Shown here piece by piece: positions 7,061 through 13,572 of a DNA stretch of 20,042 nucleotides. This DNA comes from a virus. The position numbers were made by a program, and so were the translations under genes. The stretch's first letter is position 1; each line of letters begins with the position of its first letter. The stretch covers positions 1 through 20,042 of the IMG/VR virus record IMGVR_UViG_3300023116_000464, one strand, 5' to 3'. The notes under the pieces were generated by a model. The model was given only the letters and a program-made list of their open reading frames with translations, made no database searches and had not been told where the DNA came from.

Positions 7061-8100
7061 TGGCAATAACTGACGCGAAAAAAGTAGACTACCTCTGGAA
7101 GAAATTGGGTTATGGTGCAACTAAGACGGACACCAACACTGCCAAGAAGGCTCCCAACGAAGCCATTGCGTCTCCATTATTACTAAGGGGTGACAACACT
7201 TGGAACCAAGCAAGTAGTATTCCAGGCACGATGCCTGGTTCAAGTTCAGGAGTGGTCACGGTATATCCAACAAGTGCACCAAACGAAACAACAAATGATG
7301 GAACAGCGGCGGCCAACAGAACCTGGAAAACAGGACTTACTGATTGGATACCACCCGAGATAGGATCAACTTACATAGTAAAAGTTTACATACACACAGC
7401 CAGTGATGCCGGCAACGCCGCCGCTTCAGGTGATCAGGTGTTCGCGACAGGTTCAGGCAACGACGACGAGTGGTTCTTTGACTACCAATCAGGTGTGTTG
7501 CACTTCATAGGTGCGAACCTACCCGACGGAATTTCATTCACGGGCAAATCGGTCTACATTTCCGGTGCCAGATACACGGGCCAGAAAGGCCTACAGAATT
7601 TGTCAACATCGTCGGGTAACACAGAGTTCACAGCGAACAACATTGGCAACACAGTGACCAATGCGGACATGACGTTCACCACACAGGGAACGGGCTTGTT
7701 CGACTTCAACACGACGACGGGTTTGGTCGTTCCGACAGGAACTACACTAGAAAGACCATCCGCACAGGAAGGTATCATACGCTTTAATACTACAACGGGC
7801 AAATATGAAGTCTCCCTAGACGGTTCGACCTACACCGCGTTGCGTACGGAGGCCGCGGCATCAAGCATAACCAAGGACGTGTTCACGGGCGACGGTTCAT
7901 CAACACAGTTCACCATGACGGTGACGCCAACCAACGCCAAGAACATAATAGTCTACGTGGATGGTGTGATGCAGGAACCCACAACCAACTACACCATCGC
8001 CACGAACGTTTTGGCGTTCACGGGTGGTGATGATGGATCAACTGTTGAAGCACCACACTCTGGTGCACGTGTTGTCGTGATGCACGGATTCGCCGACTAG
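7060..8100 (+). CDS. Conserved marine phage structural protein with fibre-tip modules (346 aa)
   Basis: The ATG overlaps the stop codon of the PKD fibre by one base (TAATG), so translation is probably coupled and the two proteins are likely partners. Residues 1-175 form a distinctive domain (MAITDAKKVDYLWKKLGYG, SPLLLRGDNTWNQ, RTWKTGLTDWIPPEIGSTY, DEWFFDYQSGVLHFIG, SVYISGARYTG), which I recognise as a family recurring in T4-like marine phages and annotated only as structural. Residues 232-258 are the RPxxxxGIIRFNTTTGKYE block, and 275-343 the TGDGSSTQF...IIVYVDGVMQEPTTNYTI...APHSGARVVV block. Both have close counterparts at the C-terminal end of the 9081 fibre. The last four bases (CTAG, 8097-8100) hold its own TAG and the TAG of the convergent gene. 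A tail-tip or fibre-connector role is inferred. Confidence 0.86.
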   Translation: MAITDAKKVDYLWKKLGYGATKTDTNTAKKAPNEAIASPLLLRGDNTWNQASSIPGTMPGSSSGVVTVYPTSAPNETTNDGTAAANRTWKTGLTDWIPPEIGSTYIVKVYIHTASDAGNAAASGDQVFATGSGNDDEWFFDYQSGVLHFIGANLPDGISFTGKSVYISGARYTGQKGLQNLSTSSGNTEFTANNIGNTVTNADMTFTTQGTGLFDFNTTTGLVVPTGTTLERPSAQEGIIRFNTTTGKYEVSLDGSTYTALRTEAAASSITKDVFTGDGSSTQFTMTVTPTNAKNIIVYVDGVMQEPTTNYTIATNVLAFTGGDDGSTVEAPHSGARVVVMHGFAD

Positions 8101-8462
8101 CCTATCACTATACCTTTTGCCGTGTACAATAATTTGTGCTTGATGTACTTGTCTGAGAAGATGTTGTATCTACCGATCTCTCGGTCCACCTCATAACCTA
8201 TGGTGGCCTGCTCCAATATGAAGTTGTACACATCCGGGCCCTGCTCGAACGCCACGTTGAACCCTTTCAGGTTGTATTCTTCGCTGACCTTAAACTTGCC
8301 ACTACATGATGCTTGGAGGAAATTCTCTATCTTGCTACGCATGCCGTTCATCTCCTTGACGATGTCCGCACGTTCCTCGAGCACTTTCAGACCCCTGTTC
8401 TGGCAGTGCGGTGGCCATAGTACCTTGATTATGTAATTGATGCTATCTGGTCTATCAGTCAT
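8097..8462 (-). CDS. Hypothetical protein (121 aa)
   Basis: The 121-aa protein has mixed alpha/beta character, unlike the fibre genes around it. It has a charged helix-rich middle (KVLEERADIVKEMNGMRSK), two Cys (residues 20 and 53) and a C-terminal YxxxDKYIKHKLLYTAKGIVIG segment. I recognise no domain. It lies downstream of the 8455-8988 gene and overlaps it by 8 bases, so the two are almost certainly co-transcribed and coupled from the promoter at 8998. Its stop codon shares CTAG with the stop of the plus-strand gene at 7060. It might be an accessory or regulatory protein; nothing in the sequence decides. Confidence 0.7.
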   Translation of the reverse strand: MTDRPDSINYIIKVLWPPHCQNRGLKVLEERADIVKEMNGMRSKIENFLQASCSGKFKVSEEYNLKGFNVAFEQGPDVYNFILEQATIGYEVDREIGRYNIFSDKYIKHKLLYTAKGIVIG

Positions 8463-8988
8463 TCTTCAATCGCTCCATGTCCTTGAACAATATGCATTCC
8501 GCGTTCGAACAGTAGTCCAACTGCTTGGTTTTGGGTGGGTTGCAAAGGAAGTAGAACTTCATGTCAGGGTGTAGCATGATCACACTTCTGAGATCCTTCA
8601 ACACCCTAGGGTTTGATATGTCATATCCCACCAACAGTATACGCTTGTCACAGAGACCCAATGCAGACAGTAGGGCCAGCGTCTGGTCGTCGGTGTTGAC
8701 ATCAAGTGTGAGATTGAACTGCGGTGATATGGGTGGGAAACTGTGCACCTGGTCATAGAACACGTATTTCTTGTACAGTTCCGGGGTGGTCACACAATCC
8801 ACGGGCGAAGGCCGCTGTTGCAGGAACCATAAAAGATCCTTTTCGTGCCTGGTCCAAACATAATCTATGTGTTGCACGTCGTGTTTATGGCTTGACACAC
8901 TGATTATAGGTCCGTACTGCTTGAGTTCGCTGAATGGCAATCGTATGGTGTTGTGTCCCAACACAGTAATATACTCATATTTCCTCAT
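8455..8988 (-). CDS. Hypothetical protein with Rossmann-like features (177 aa)
   Basis: The 177-aa globular protein is rich in aromatic residues and His near the N-terminus (SVSSHKHDVQHIDYVWTRHEKDLLWF). A central DDQTLALLSALGLCDKRILLVGYDIS segment runs from a helix to a strand that ends in Gly-Tyr-Asp. A later strand-helix unit (MKFYFLCNPPKTKQLDY) follows. The helix-strand-GxD pattern recalls the DUF115 / GT42 sialyltransferase-like group, but the likeness is weak and no catalytic set is identified. The ATG at 8988 lies 9 bases after a minus-strand late motif and has no Shine-Dalgarno sequence. It is the first gene of a two-gene minus-strand cassette set between fibre genes. Late timing fits virion or glycan-related work, but the function is unknown. 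Confidence 0.72.
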   Translation of the reverse strand: MRKYEYITVLGHNTIRLPFSELKQYGPIISVSSHKHDVQHIDYVWTRHEKDLLWFLQQRPSPVDCVTTPELYKKYVFYDQVHSFPPISPQFNLTLDVNTDDQTLALLSALGLCDKRILLVGYDISNPRVLKDLRSVIMLHPDMKFYFLCNPPKTKQLDYCSNAECILFKDMERLKND

Positions 8989-8997
8989 CTAGGCCAG

Positions 8998-9005
8998 TAT
9001 TTAAC
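8998..9005 (-). promoter_or_regulatory. Putative late promoter (GTTAAATA, minus strand)
   Basis: The minus strand reads GTTAAATACTGGCCTAG and then ATG at 8988. There are 9 bases between the motif and the start codon. It is divergent with the plus-strand motif at 9027. Confidence 0.55.
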
Positions 9006-9026
9006 GGCACAAATAACCAGTCTACA

Positions 9027-9034
9027 AATAAATA
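9027..9034 (+). promoter_or_regulatory. T4-like late promoter (AATAAATA)
   Basis: AATAAATACC lies 46 bases before the ATG at 9081. The predicted leader of about 40 bases carries AAGGGGA at 9067-9073, 7 bases before the ATG. Here the promoter is paired with a normal ribosome binding site, unlike the short-leader promoters elsewhere. Confidence 0.7.
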
Positions 9035-9080
9035 CCTACAGTTTTGCAAGACAATCAATTATCGATAAGGGGATAAAACA

Positions 9081-11723
9081 ATGGCAATAGGACGAATAAC
9101 AGGACAGATGTTATCTGCCAACCTGGCTAGATCAGGCACAGATTTAACATTTGAAACAAATTTATTAGCCTTGGATGTGACCAACAGCAGAGTTGGTGTG
9201 GGAACGGCCTCACCGGCTACCACTTTACACATCTCAAGCACTGACGCACTAAGACTACCGTCAGGAAACTCAGCACAGAGACCAGGTTCACCGGCCAACG
9301 GTGACATCAGATACAACTCAGACACAGGTGCGGTAGAAGGATACGCGGGTGGCTGGTTGAAGATGACTGGTGGTACTGCACTGGCTGACGCAGACGCGGA
9401 CACACAGATCGAAGTGGAGAGAACCTCAGACGAGGACGCGATCCACATCCAGACAGCAGGCGTGGACAGGGCCCACTTCAGATCAGATGGTACGATAGAA
9501 TTGAACAACCTAAAGATCGACGACATGACGATCAGTTCCCTAACAACTAACGGAAACATCGCTATCACTCCAAACGGAACAGGTACTACTACGGTCACGA
9601 ACCTAGTGGTTGCTGGATCATTTGACCTAGGTGATCTAAACGCACTTAACGTTGGAGACATCAACGTTGACTCATTGAGTTCAGATGATGGCAACGGATT
9701 CGATCTATTATTAGACGACAACAAGGCCAACGCAATGGAGATCAAAGAGGGATCTAACGTGTACATGAACTTTGCTACAACCGACTCATCAGAGTTGATC
9801 ACTGTGAGCAAGGACATGACCATCGCAAGTGGTGTGACTTTCACAACAGACACGGCAGACATCAACGGTGGTGCCATTGACGGTACTACGATCGGTGGTT
9901 CAACTGCGGCGGCAGGTACGTTCACAACTGCAACGGCAACAAACGTACAGGCTACAAACTACAAAGCCAATGACGGAACAGCGGCCATGACGATCGCTGA
10001 CTCATCTGGAGACGTAAACGTTTCAACCAACTTCTCAGTCGACGGTAACTTGACTGTAAATGGAACCACGACAACGATTGACAGTGCTACATTGACAGTT
10101 GAAGATCCGCTTATCCAATTGGCTAAGAACAACTCAGGTGGAGATGCAAACACATTTGACCAAGGTCTATTCTTTAACAGGGGATCACTGGACAACGTTT
10201 CATTCATTTGGGACGAATCAGCGGACCAATTCGCTGTTGCTGTAACGGCATCAGAGGATGGAACAACAGCGGGTAACATCACAATTGACAGTTACGCGGC
10301 CTTCAAAGCAGGTGTAATCACTGCAACAGATGTTGAGACTGCAACAGTTTCAGCGGCAGACGGTACACTGGCCATGACAATGGCCAACTCAACTGGTGTC
10401 GTGACATTTAACGCGGCTCCTAGTTTTGGTGACAATAACATCACTAACGTGGGCGACATAGCACTAGACACAATCAGTGCTGATGGCACTACGATAGGTG
10501 TGTCAATGACTGACAACACAGCGGCGGCCTTTGACATCAAGGAAGGCTCAAACTCATACTTGAAGTTTGACACAACTAACAGTTCTGAGTTAATCACAGC
10601 AGGTGAAAACTTCACAGTTGCAAGTGGTAAGACATTAACAACAGACACTGCTGATATCAACGGTGGTGCAATAGACGGCACAACGATTGGTGCCAACAGT
10701 GCCGCGGCGGCGACTTTCACAACTGCCACTGCAACATCTGTTAATGCCACAAACTACAGAGCTAACGACGGAACAGCGGCTATCGTACTCACAGACTCAA
10801 CAGGTGCTGTAGCGATATCAACAGCAGTGTCAATGACTGGTGCTGTTGACGTAAACGGTGGTAACTTCACATTCAATGAAGATTCTGCTTCGGTAGATGC
10901 TAGATTTGAATCCAACGGTGACACACACGCTTTATTCATCGATGGTTCAGAGGACCATGTTGGTGTAAGAACAAGTTCACCAGCGTATGACTTAGACGTG
11001 GGTGGTTCAACAGATGCGTTGAGACTACCAAACGGTACGACGGGTGAGAGACCAACCGGTGCAACTGGTTTGATCAGATTCAACACAACGACTGGAAAAT
11101 ACGAAGGTTGTCAGGATGGATCCACTTACGTTGACTTTGCGACGGCGGGCGACGCTCCAACTTTCACAAAAGAATCAACAACAGGTGACGGATCTACTAC
11201 AACGTTCACTGGTTTCTTCAGCACTGCTCCAGAATCAGCGAACAACGTTTTCGTTTACATCGACAACGTGTACCAAGAACCAACTGAAAACTACAGTGTT
11301 TCAGGCACAAACATAACATTTACTTCTGCCCCTCACTCGGGTGCGAGGATATTTGCTATCACTGGTGCTGACAACAGTGCGTTGGTGACAGGTGGTGTTG
11401 CTAGATCAGAGACATCAGCGGTATCTGTGTCAGGTTCAAGTGCGGTGACGATCATGAGCTTTAATGCGGCCACTTACAGAGCGGCGGAATTGTTCATTGC
11501 CACACAGGACTCAGGTAACACGCAGTACGCGGCCATGAAGGCCACTGTGGTGCATGATGGTTCAACTGCTTACGGTACAACTTACGCAGTTGTTAACTCA
11601 GCAGGTGGAGACATCGTTGACATATCGTTTGAACACGATGGATCAAACACGGTGAATGTGAAAGCGACTCCATTGAACTCGGGCACACAGAGTGTCAAAG
11701 TTCAGTACTCGTTAGCACAGTAG
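9081..11723 (+). CDS. Large modular tail fibre (880 aa)
   Basis: The start is set by AAGGGGA 7 bases upstream and by MAIGRITGQMLSANLARSG matching the N-termini of the fibres at 3362 and 13573. Modules in order: shared N-terminal block (1-45); RPGSPANGDIRYNSDTG block (67-92); first copy of a 104-residue repeat (213-316); GNLTVNGTTTTIDS block with QGLFFNRGSLDNVSFIWDES (322-400); second repeat copy (478-581); a second RPTGATGLIRFNTTTGKYE block (656-683); STTGDGSTTTF...VFVYIDNVYQEPTENY block (700-761); and a C-terminal ~95-residue domain (about 786-880) related to the triple repeat of the 13573 fibre. It is Thr/Ser/Gly/Asn-rich with no signal peptide or membrane segment, as expected for a trimeric beta-structured fibre. 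A strong terminator follows 36 bases after the stop. Host-receptor binding is inferred. Confidence 0.88.
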   Translation: MAIGRITGQMLSANLARSGTDLTFETNLLALDVTNSRVGVGTASPATTLHISSTDALRLPSGNSAQRPGSPANGDIRYNSDTGAVEGYAGGWLKMTGGTALADADADTQIEVERTSDEDAIHIQTAGVDRAHFRSDGTIELNNLKIDDMTISSLTTNGNIAITPNGTGTTTVTNLVVAGSFDLGDLNALNVGDINVDSLSSDDGNGFDLLLDDNKANAMEIKEGSNVYMNFATTDSSELITVSKDMTIASGVTFTTDTADINGGAIDGTTIGGSTAAAGTFTTATATNVQATNYKANDGTAAMTIADSSGDVNVSTNFSVDGNLTVNGTTTTIDSATLTVEDPLIQLAKNNSGGDANTFDQGLFFNRGSLDNVSFIWDESADQFAVAVTASEDGTTAGNITIDSYAAFKAGVITATDVETATVSAADGTLAMTMANSTGVVTFNAAPSFGDNNITNVGDIALDTISADGTTIGVSMTDNTAAAFDIKEGSNSYLKFDTTNSSELITAGENFTVASGKTLTTDTADINGGAIDGTTIGANSAAAATFTTATATSVNATNYRANDGTAAIVLTDSTGAVAISTAVSMTGAVDVNGGNFTFNEDSASVDARFESNGDTHALFIDGSEDHVGVRTSSPAYDLDVGGSTDALRLPNGTTGERPTGATGLIRFNTTTGKYEGCQDGSTYVDFATAGDAPTFTKESTTGDGSTTTFTGFFSTAPESANNVFVYIDNVYQEPTENYSVSGTNITFTSAPHSGARIFAITGADNSALVTGGVARSETSAVSVSGSSAVTIMSFNAATYRAAELFIATQDSGNTQYAAMKATVVHDGSTAYGTTYAVVNSAGGDIVDISFEHDGSNTVNVKATPLNSGTQSVKVQYSLAQ
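9717..10823 (+). repeat. Two-copy 104-residue in-frame duplication
   Basis: Unit 1 is 9717-10028 and unit 2 is 10512-10823, offset by 795 bases (265 codons). Both encode a DN..A....IKEGSN.Y......T.SSELIT start, the identical DTADINGGAIDGTTIG core, FTTATATxVxATNYxANDGTAA, and end in ...ST. The aligned length is 104 residues with no gap. DNA in the units differs at many third positions, so the duplication is not very recent. Confidence 0.85.
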
Positions 11724-11758
11724 ACGAATAAGCAAAACTAGACCCTAAAGATAATTCT

Positions 11759-11799
11759 AAACGCCCCGATGGTAAATACTATTGTTGGGGCGTTTTTTT
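11759..11799 (+). terminator. Rho-independent terminator with a long loop
   Basis: AAACGCCCC (11759-11767) pairs perfectly with GGGGCGTTT (11787-11795) around a 19-base loop. Seven Ts run from 11793 to 11799. It ends the 9081 fibre unit. The loop holds a late-promoter-like motif. Confidence 0.88.
11771..11778 (+). promoter_or_regulatory. Putative late promoter inside a terminator loop (GGTAAATA)
   Basis: GGTAAATACTATTG lies in the loop of the terminator at 11759-11799. It is the only late-type motif between the 9081 and 11847 genes. The predicted start near 11784 would fall next to the right arm, so the new transcript would not carry the full hairpin. Confidence 0.5.
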
Positions 11800-11846
11800 A
11801 CGGTCTAACACTAAATCAATAATAATCATGCGGGAGATATGGAACC

Positions 11847-13415
11847 ATGACAACAAGAAACTTTAGAGTAAACAACGGTCTTTCAGTTGGTGACATCACT
11901 ATAGATGCAACAGCAAACACGATCGTGGGACTGGCGACAGCGGCACCAAGTGCTGACGGTGACGTCTCAAACAAGAAATACGTAGACGATCAAGATGCCT
12001 TAATAGCATCGGACACGCTCACGTTCACAAACAAAACAATAGACGCGAATGGCACAGGAAACAGTATTACAAATTTAGAAGTGGCAGATTTTGCTGGTTC
12101 GGCCATCATTAACGTATCAGAGACACTGGCATCAAATGATTCAGACACCGCTTTGGTGACTGCTGGTGCCATCATTGACTACGTTGACGCACAGGACGCC
12201 AACATAGCATCAGACACGTTGACATTCACAAACAAGACATTTGACGCAAACGGCACAGGCAACTCGATCTCAAACATAGAGACTGCGGACTTCGCCAGTG
12301 CGGCATTCAAGGACGAGGACGACCTGTCATCAAACAGTGCCACAGCAGTTGCTTCACAACAGTCGATCAAGGCCTACATTGACAACGGACTATCAAGTCT
12401 GTCATCAACTACACTGACAGCGGGCAACACCACAGCGGTGGTTTCTGACTCAGGTTCAGACGGTGCGTTCACAGTAACTTGTGACGGTAACAGTGAACTA
12501 GTCGTGAACGACACAAGTGCCACATTCTCAGGTAACGTGATCGTGTCAGGAAACTTCACAGTCAACGGTACAACTACAACAGTTGCCACAACCAACACAA
12601 CAAACACTGACAACATCTACGAACTTGCTACAGGTACCACAGGCACACCAAGCAACGACGCAGGTATAGTGATCGAGAGGGGTGATTCAAACAACGCCTT
12701 CATCGGTTTTGATGAGTCGGAAGACAAGTTCAAAGTTGGTACAGGTACTTTCACAGGTGCGTCAACAGGTAACCTGACAATCACGACAGGTACTTTGATA
12801 GCGAACCTAGAAGGTGACGTGACCGGTGCAGTAACAGGTAATGCTGACACGGCAACGGAAGCAACAAACGTGACTGTGACGGCCAACAACAGTGCCAACG
12901 AGACTGTTTACTTGACATTCGTTGACGGAGCAACTGGAACACAGGGTATCGAAACAGACACTGGTCTAAGTTACAACCCATCAACCAACGTTCTATCAAC
13001 CACTGCATCAGCGGCACAGTACGCGGACGTGGCGGAGCGTTTCGAAGCAGACGCTCCTATGGAAATTGGTTCAGTTGTAGAAGTAGGTGGTACAGCAGAG
13101 ATCACGGAAGCAACTTCAGATCTATCTGAGGATGTTTTTGGAGTTATCTCTGACAAACCAGCATACATGATGAACGCAGGTGCAGGTGACAACACCACGC
13201 ACCCGTTCGTTGCTATGACAGGTAGAACACCAGTTAGAGTGATCGGTGAGGTTACAAAAGGTCAAAGACTTGTTACTTCATCAACAAAAGGTTGTGCTAG
13301 AGCAGTGGCGCAGGGCGAGTCAATCTCTCCTTTCAACGTCATTGGTAGAGCACTGGAATCTAACACAGAAGCAGGTATCAAATTGGTAAACTGTGCTGTG
13401 AGGACCAACAACTAA
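11847..13415 (+). CDS. Tail fibre with Peptidase_G2-like C-terminal domain (522 aa)
   Basis: The start at 11847 follows GGGAG (11832-11836) by 10 bases. The N-terminus (MTTRNFRVNNGLSVGDITID) differs from the MAIxRI fibres, suggesting a different docking site. Residues 50-86 and 117-153 are a tandem IASDTLTFTNKTxDANGTGN repeat. Residues 232-300 hold the VSGNFTVNGTTTTV and DAGIVIERGDSNNAFIGFDE segments of the common fibre block. Residues 323-387 (GDVTGAVTGNADTATEATN, TFVDGATGTQGIETDTGLSYNPST) are typical of marine phage fibres. The C-terminal ~130 residues (AQYADVAERFEAD, VVEVGGTAEIT, FGVISDKPAYMMN, GRTPVRVIGEVTKGQRLV, NVIGRALE) resemble the Peptidase_G2 / intramolecular-chaperone-like domain, which in some phage appendages self-cleaves after trimerisation. 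Cleavage here is not shown. A terminator follows. Confidence 0.87.
   Translation: MTTRNFRVNNGLSVGDITIDATANTIVGLATAAPSADGDVSNKKYVDDQDALIASDTLTFTNKTIDANGTGNSITNLEVADFAGSAIINVSETLASNDSDTALVTAGAIIDYVDAQDANIASDTLTFTNKTFDANGTGNSISNIETADFASAAFKDEDDLSSNSATAVASQQSIKAYIDNGLSSLSSTTLTAGNTTAVVSDSGSDGAFTVTCDGNSELVVNDTSATFSGNVIVSGNFTVNGTTTTVATTNTTNTDNIYELATGTTGTPSNDAGIVIERGDSNNAFIGFDESEDKFKVGTGTFTGASTGNLTITTGTLIANLEGDVTGAVTGNADTATEATNVTVTANNSANETVYLTFVDGATGTQGIETDTGLSYNPSTNVLSTTASAAQYADVAERFEADAPMEIGSVVEVGGTAEITEATSDLSEDVFGVISDKPAYMMNAGAGDNTTHPFVAMTGRTPVRVIGEVTKGQRLVTSSTKGCARAVAQGESISPFNVIGRALESNTEAGIKLVNCAVRTNN
11994..12305 (+). repeat. Two-copy 37-residue in-frame repeat
   Basis: Unit 1 is 11994-12104 and unit 2 is 12195-12305, offset by 201 bases. 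Both encode IASDTLTFTNKT-x-DANGTGNSI followed by NxExADFAxxA. Repeats of this type are common in phage fibre shafts. Confidence 0.8.
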
Positions 13416-13442
13416 TAAATATCTCTACTTTTTAGTAGAATC

Positions 13443-13474
13443 AAAGGGCGGCTCTAGGGTCGCCCTTTTTTTTT
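13443..13474 (+). terminator. Rho-independent terminator
   Basis: AAAGGGCG (13443-13450) pairs with CGCCCTTT (13461-13468) around a 10-base loop, and nine Ts run from 13466 to 13474. A small TCTACT/AGTAGA hairpin (13424-13439) sits just upstream. The next late promoter starts 5 bases after the T-run. Confidence 0.9.
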
Positions 13475-13479
13475 AGGCG

Positions 13480-13487
13480 TATAAATA
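13480..13487 (+). promoter_or_regulatory. T4-like late promoter (TATAAATA)
   Basis: This is an exact match to the T4 late consensus TATAAATA. It lies directly after a terminator and 85 bases before the ATG at 13573. The predicted start near 13493 gives a leader of about 80 bases that carries two Shine-Dalgarno sequences. Confidence 0.82.
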
Positions 13488-13527
13488 CCTATACTGCTGT
13501 CGGCCGGCAACGATAAGGAGGCCGTGT

Positions 13528-13557
13528 GTGTCATTTGACGCACTAACATTATTATAG
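13528..13557 (+). CDS. Possible 9-residue leader peptide (GTG start)
   Basis: AAGGAG at 13515-13520 is followed 7 bases later by a GTG that opens a 9-codon frame (MSFDALTLL) ending in TAG at 13555-13557. That stop overlaps the second Shine-Dalgarno AGAAGGAG (13556-13563) of the fibre gene at 13573. CGGCC (13501-13505) can also pair with GGCCG (13520-13524), next to the first Shine-Dalgarno. The layout would suit coupled translation, but so short a frame may be chance. Confidence 0.2.
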   Translation: MSFDALTLL

Positions 13558-13572
13558 AAGGAGTACTGAAGT

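Noticed and set aside
9059-9925. 288-codon minus-strand frame opposite the 880-aa fibre
   Set aside because: An antisense shadow: Val/Ser/Pro-rich without domain features. It covers a start region with a good ribosome binding site and shared N-terminal block on the plus strand.
13414-13421. AATAAATA overlapping the stop codon of the 522-aa fibre
   Set aside because: It lies upstream of a strong terminator (13443-13474), and a consensus late promoter follows that terminator. A transcript from here would end within about 50 bases. Not listed as a promoter.
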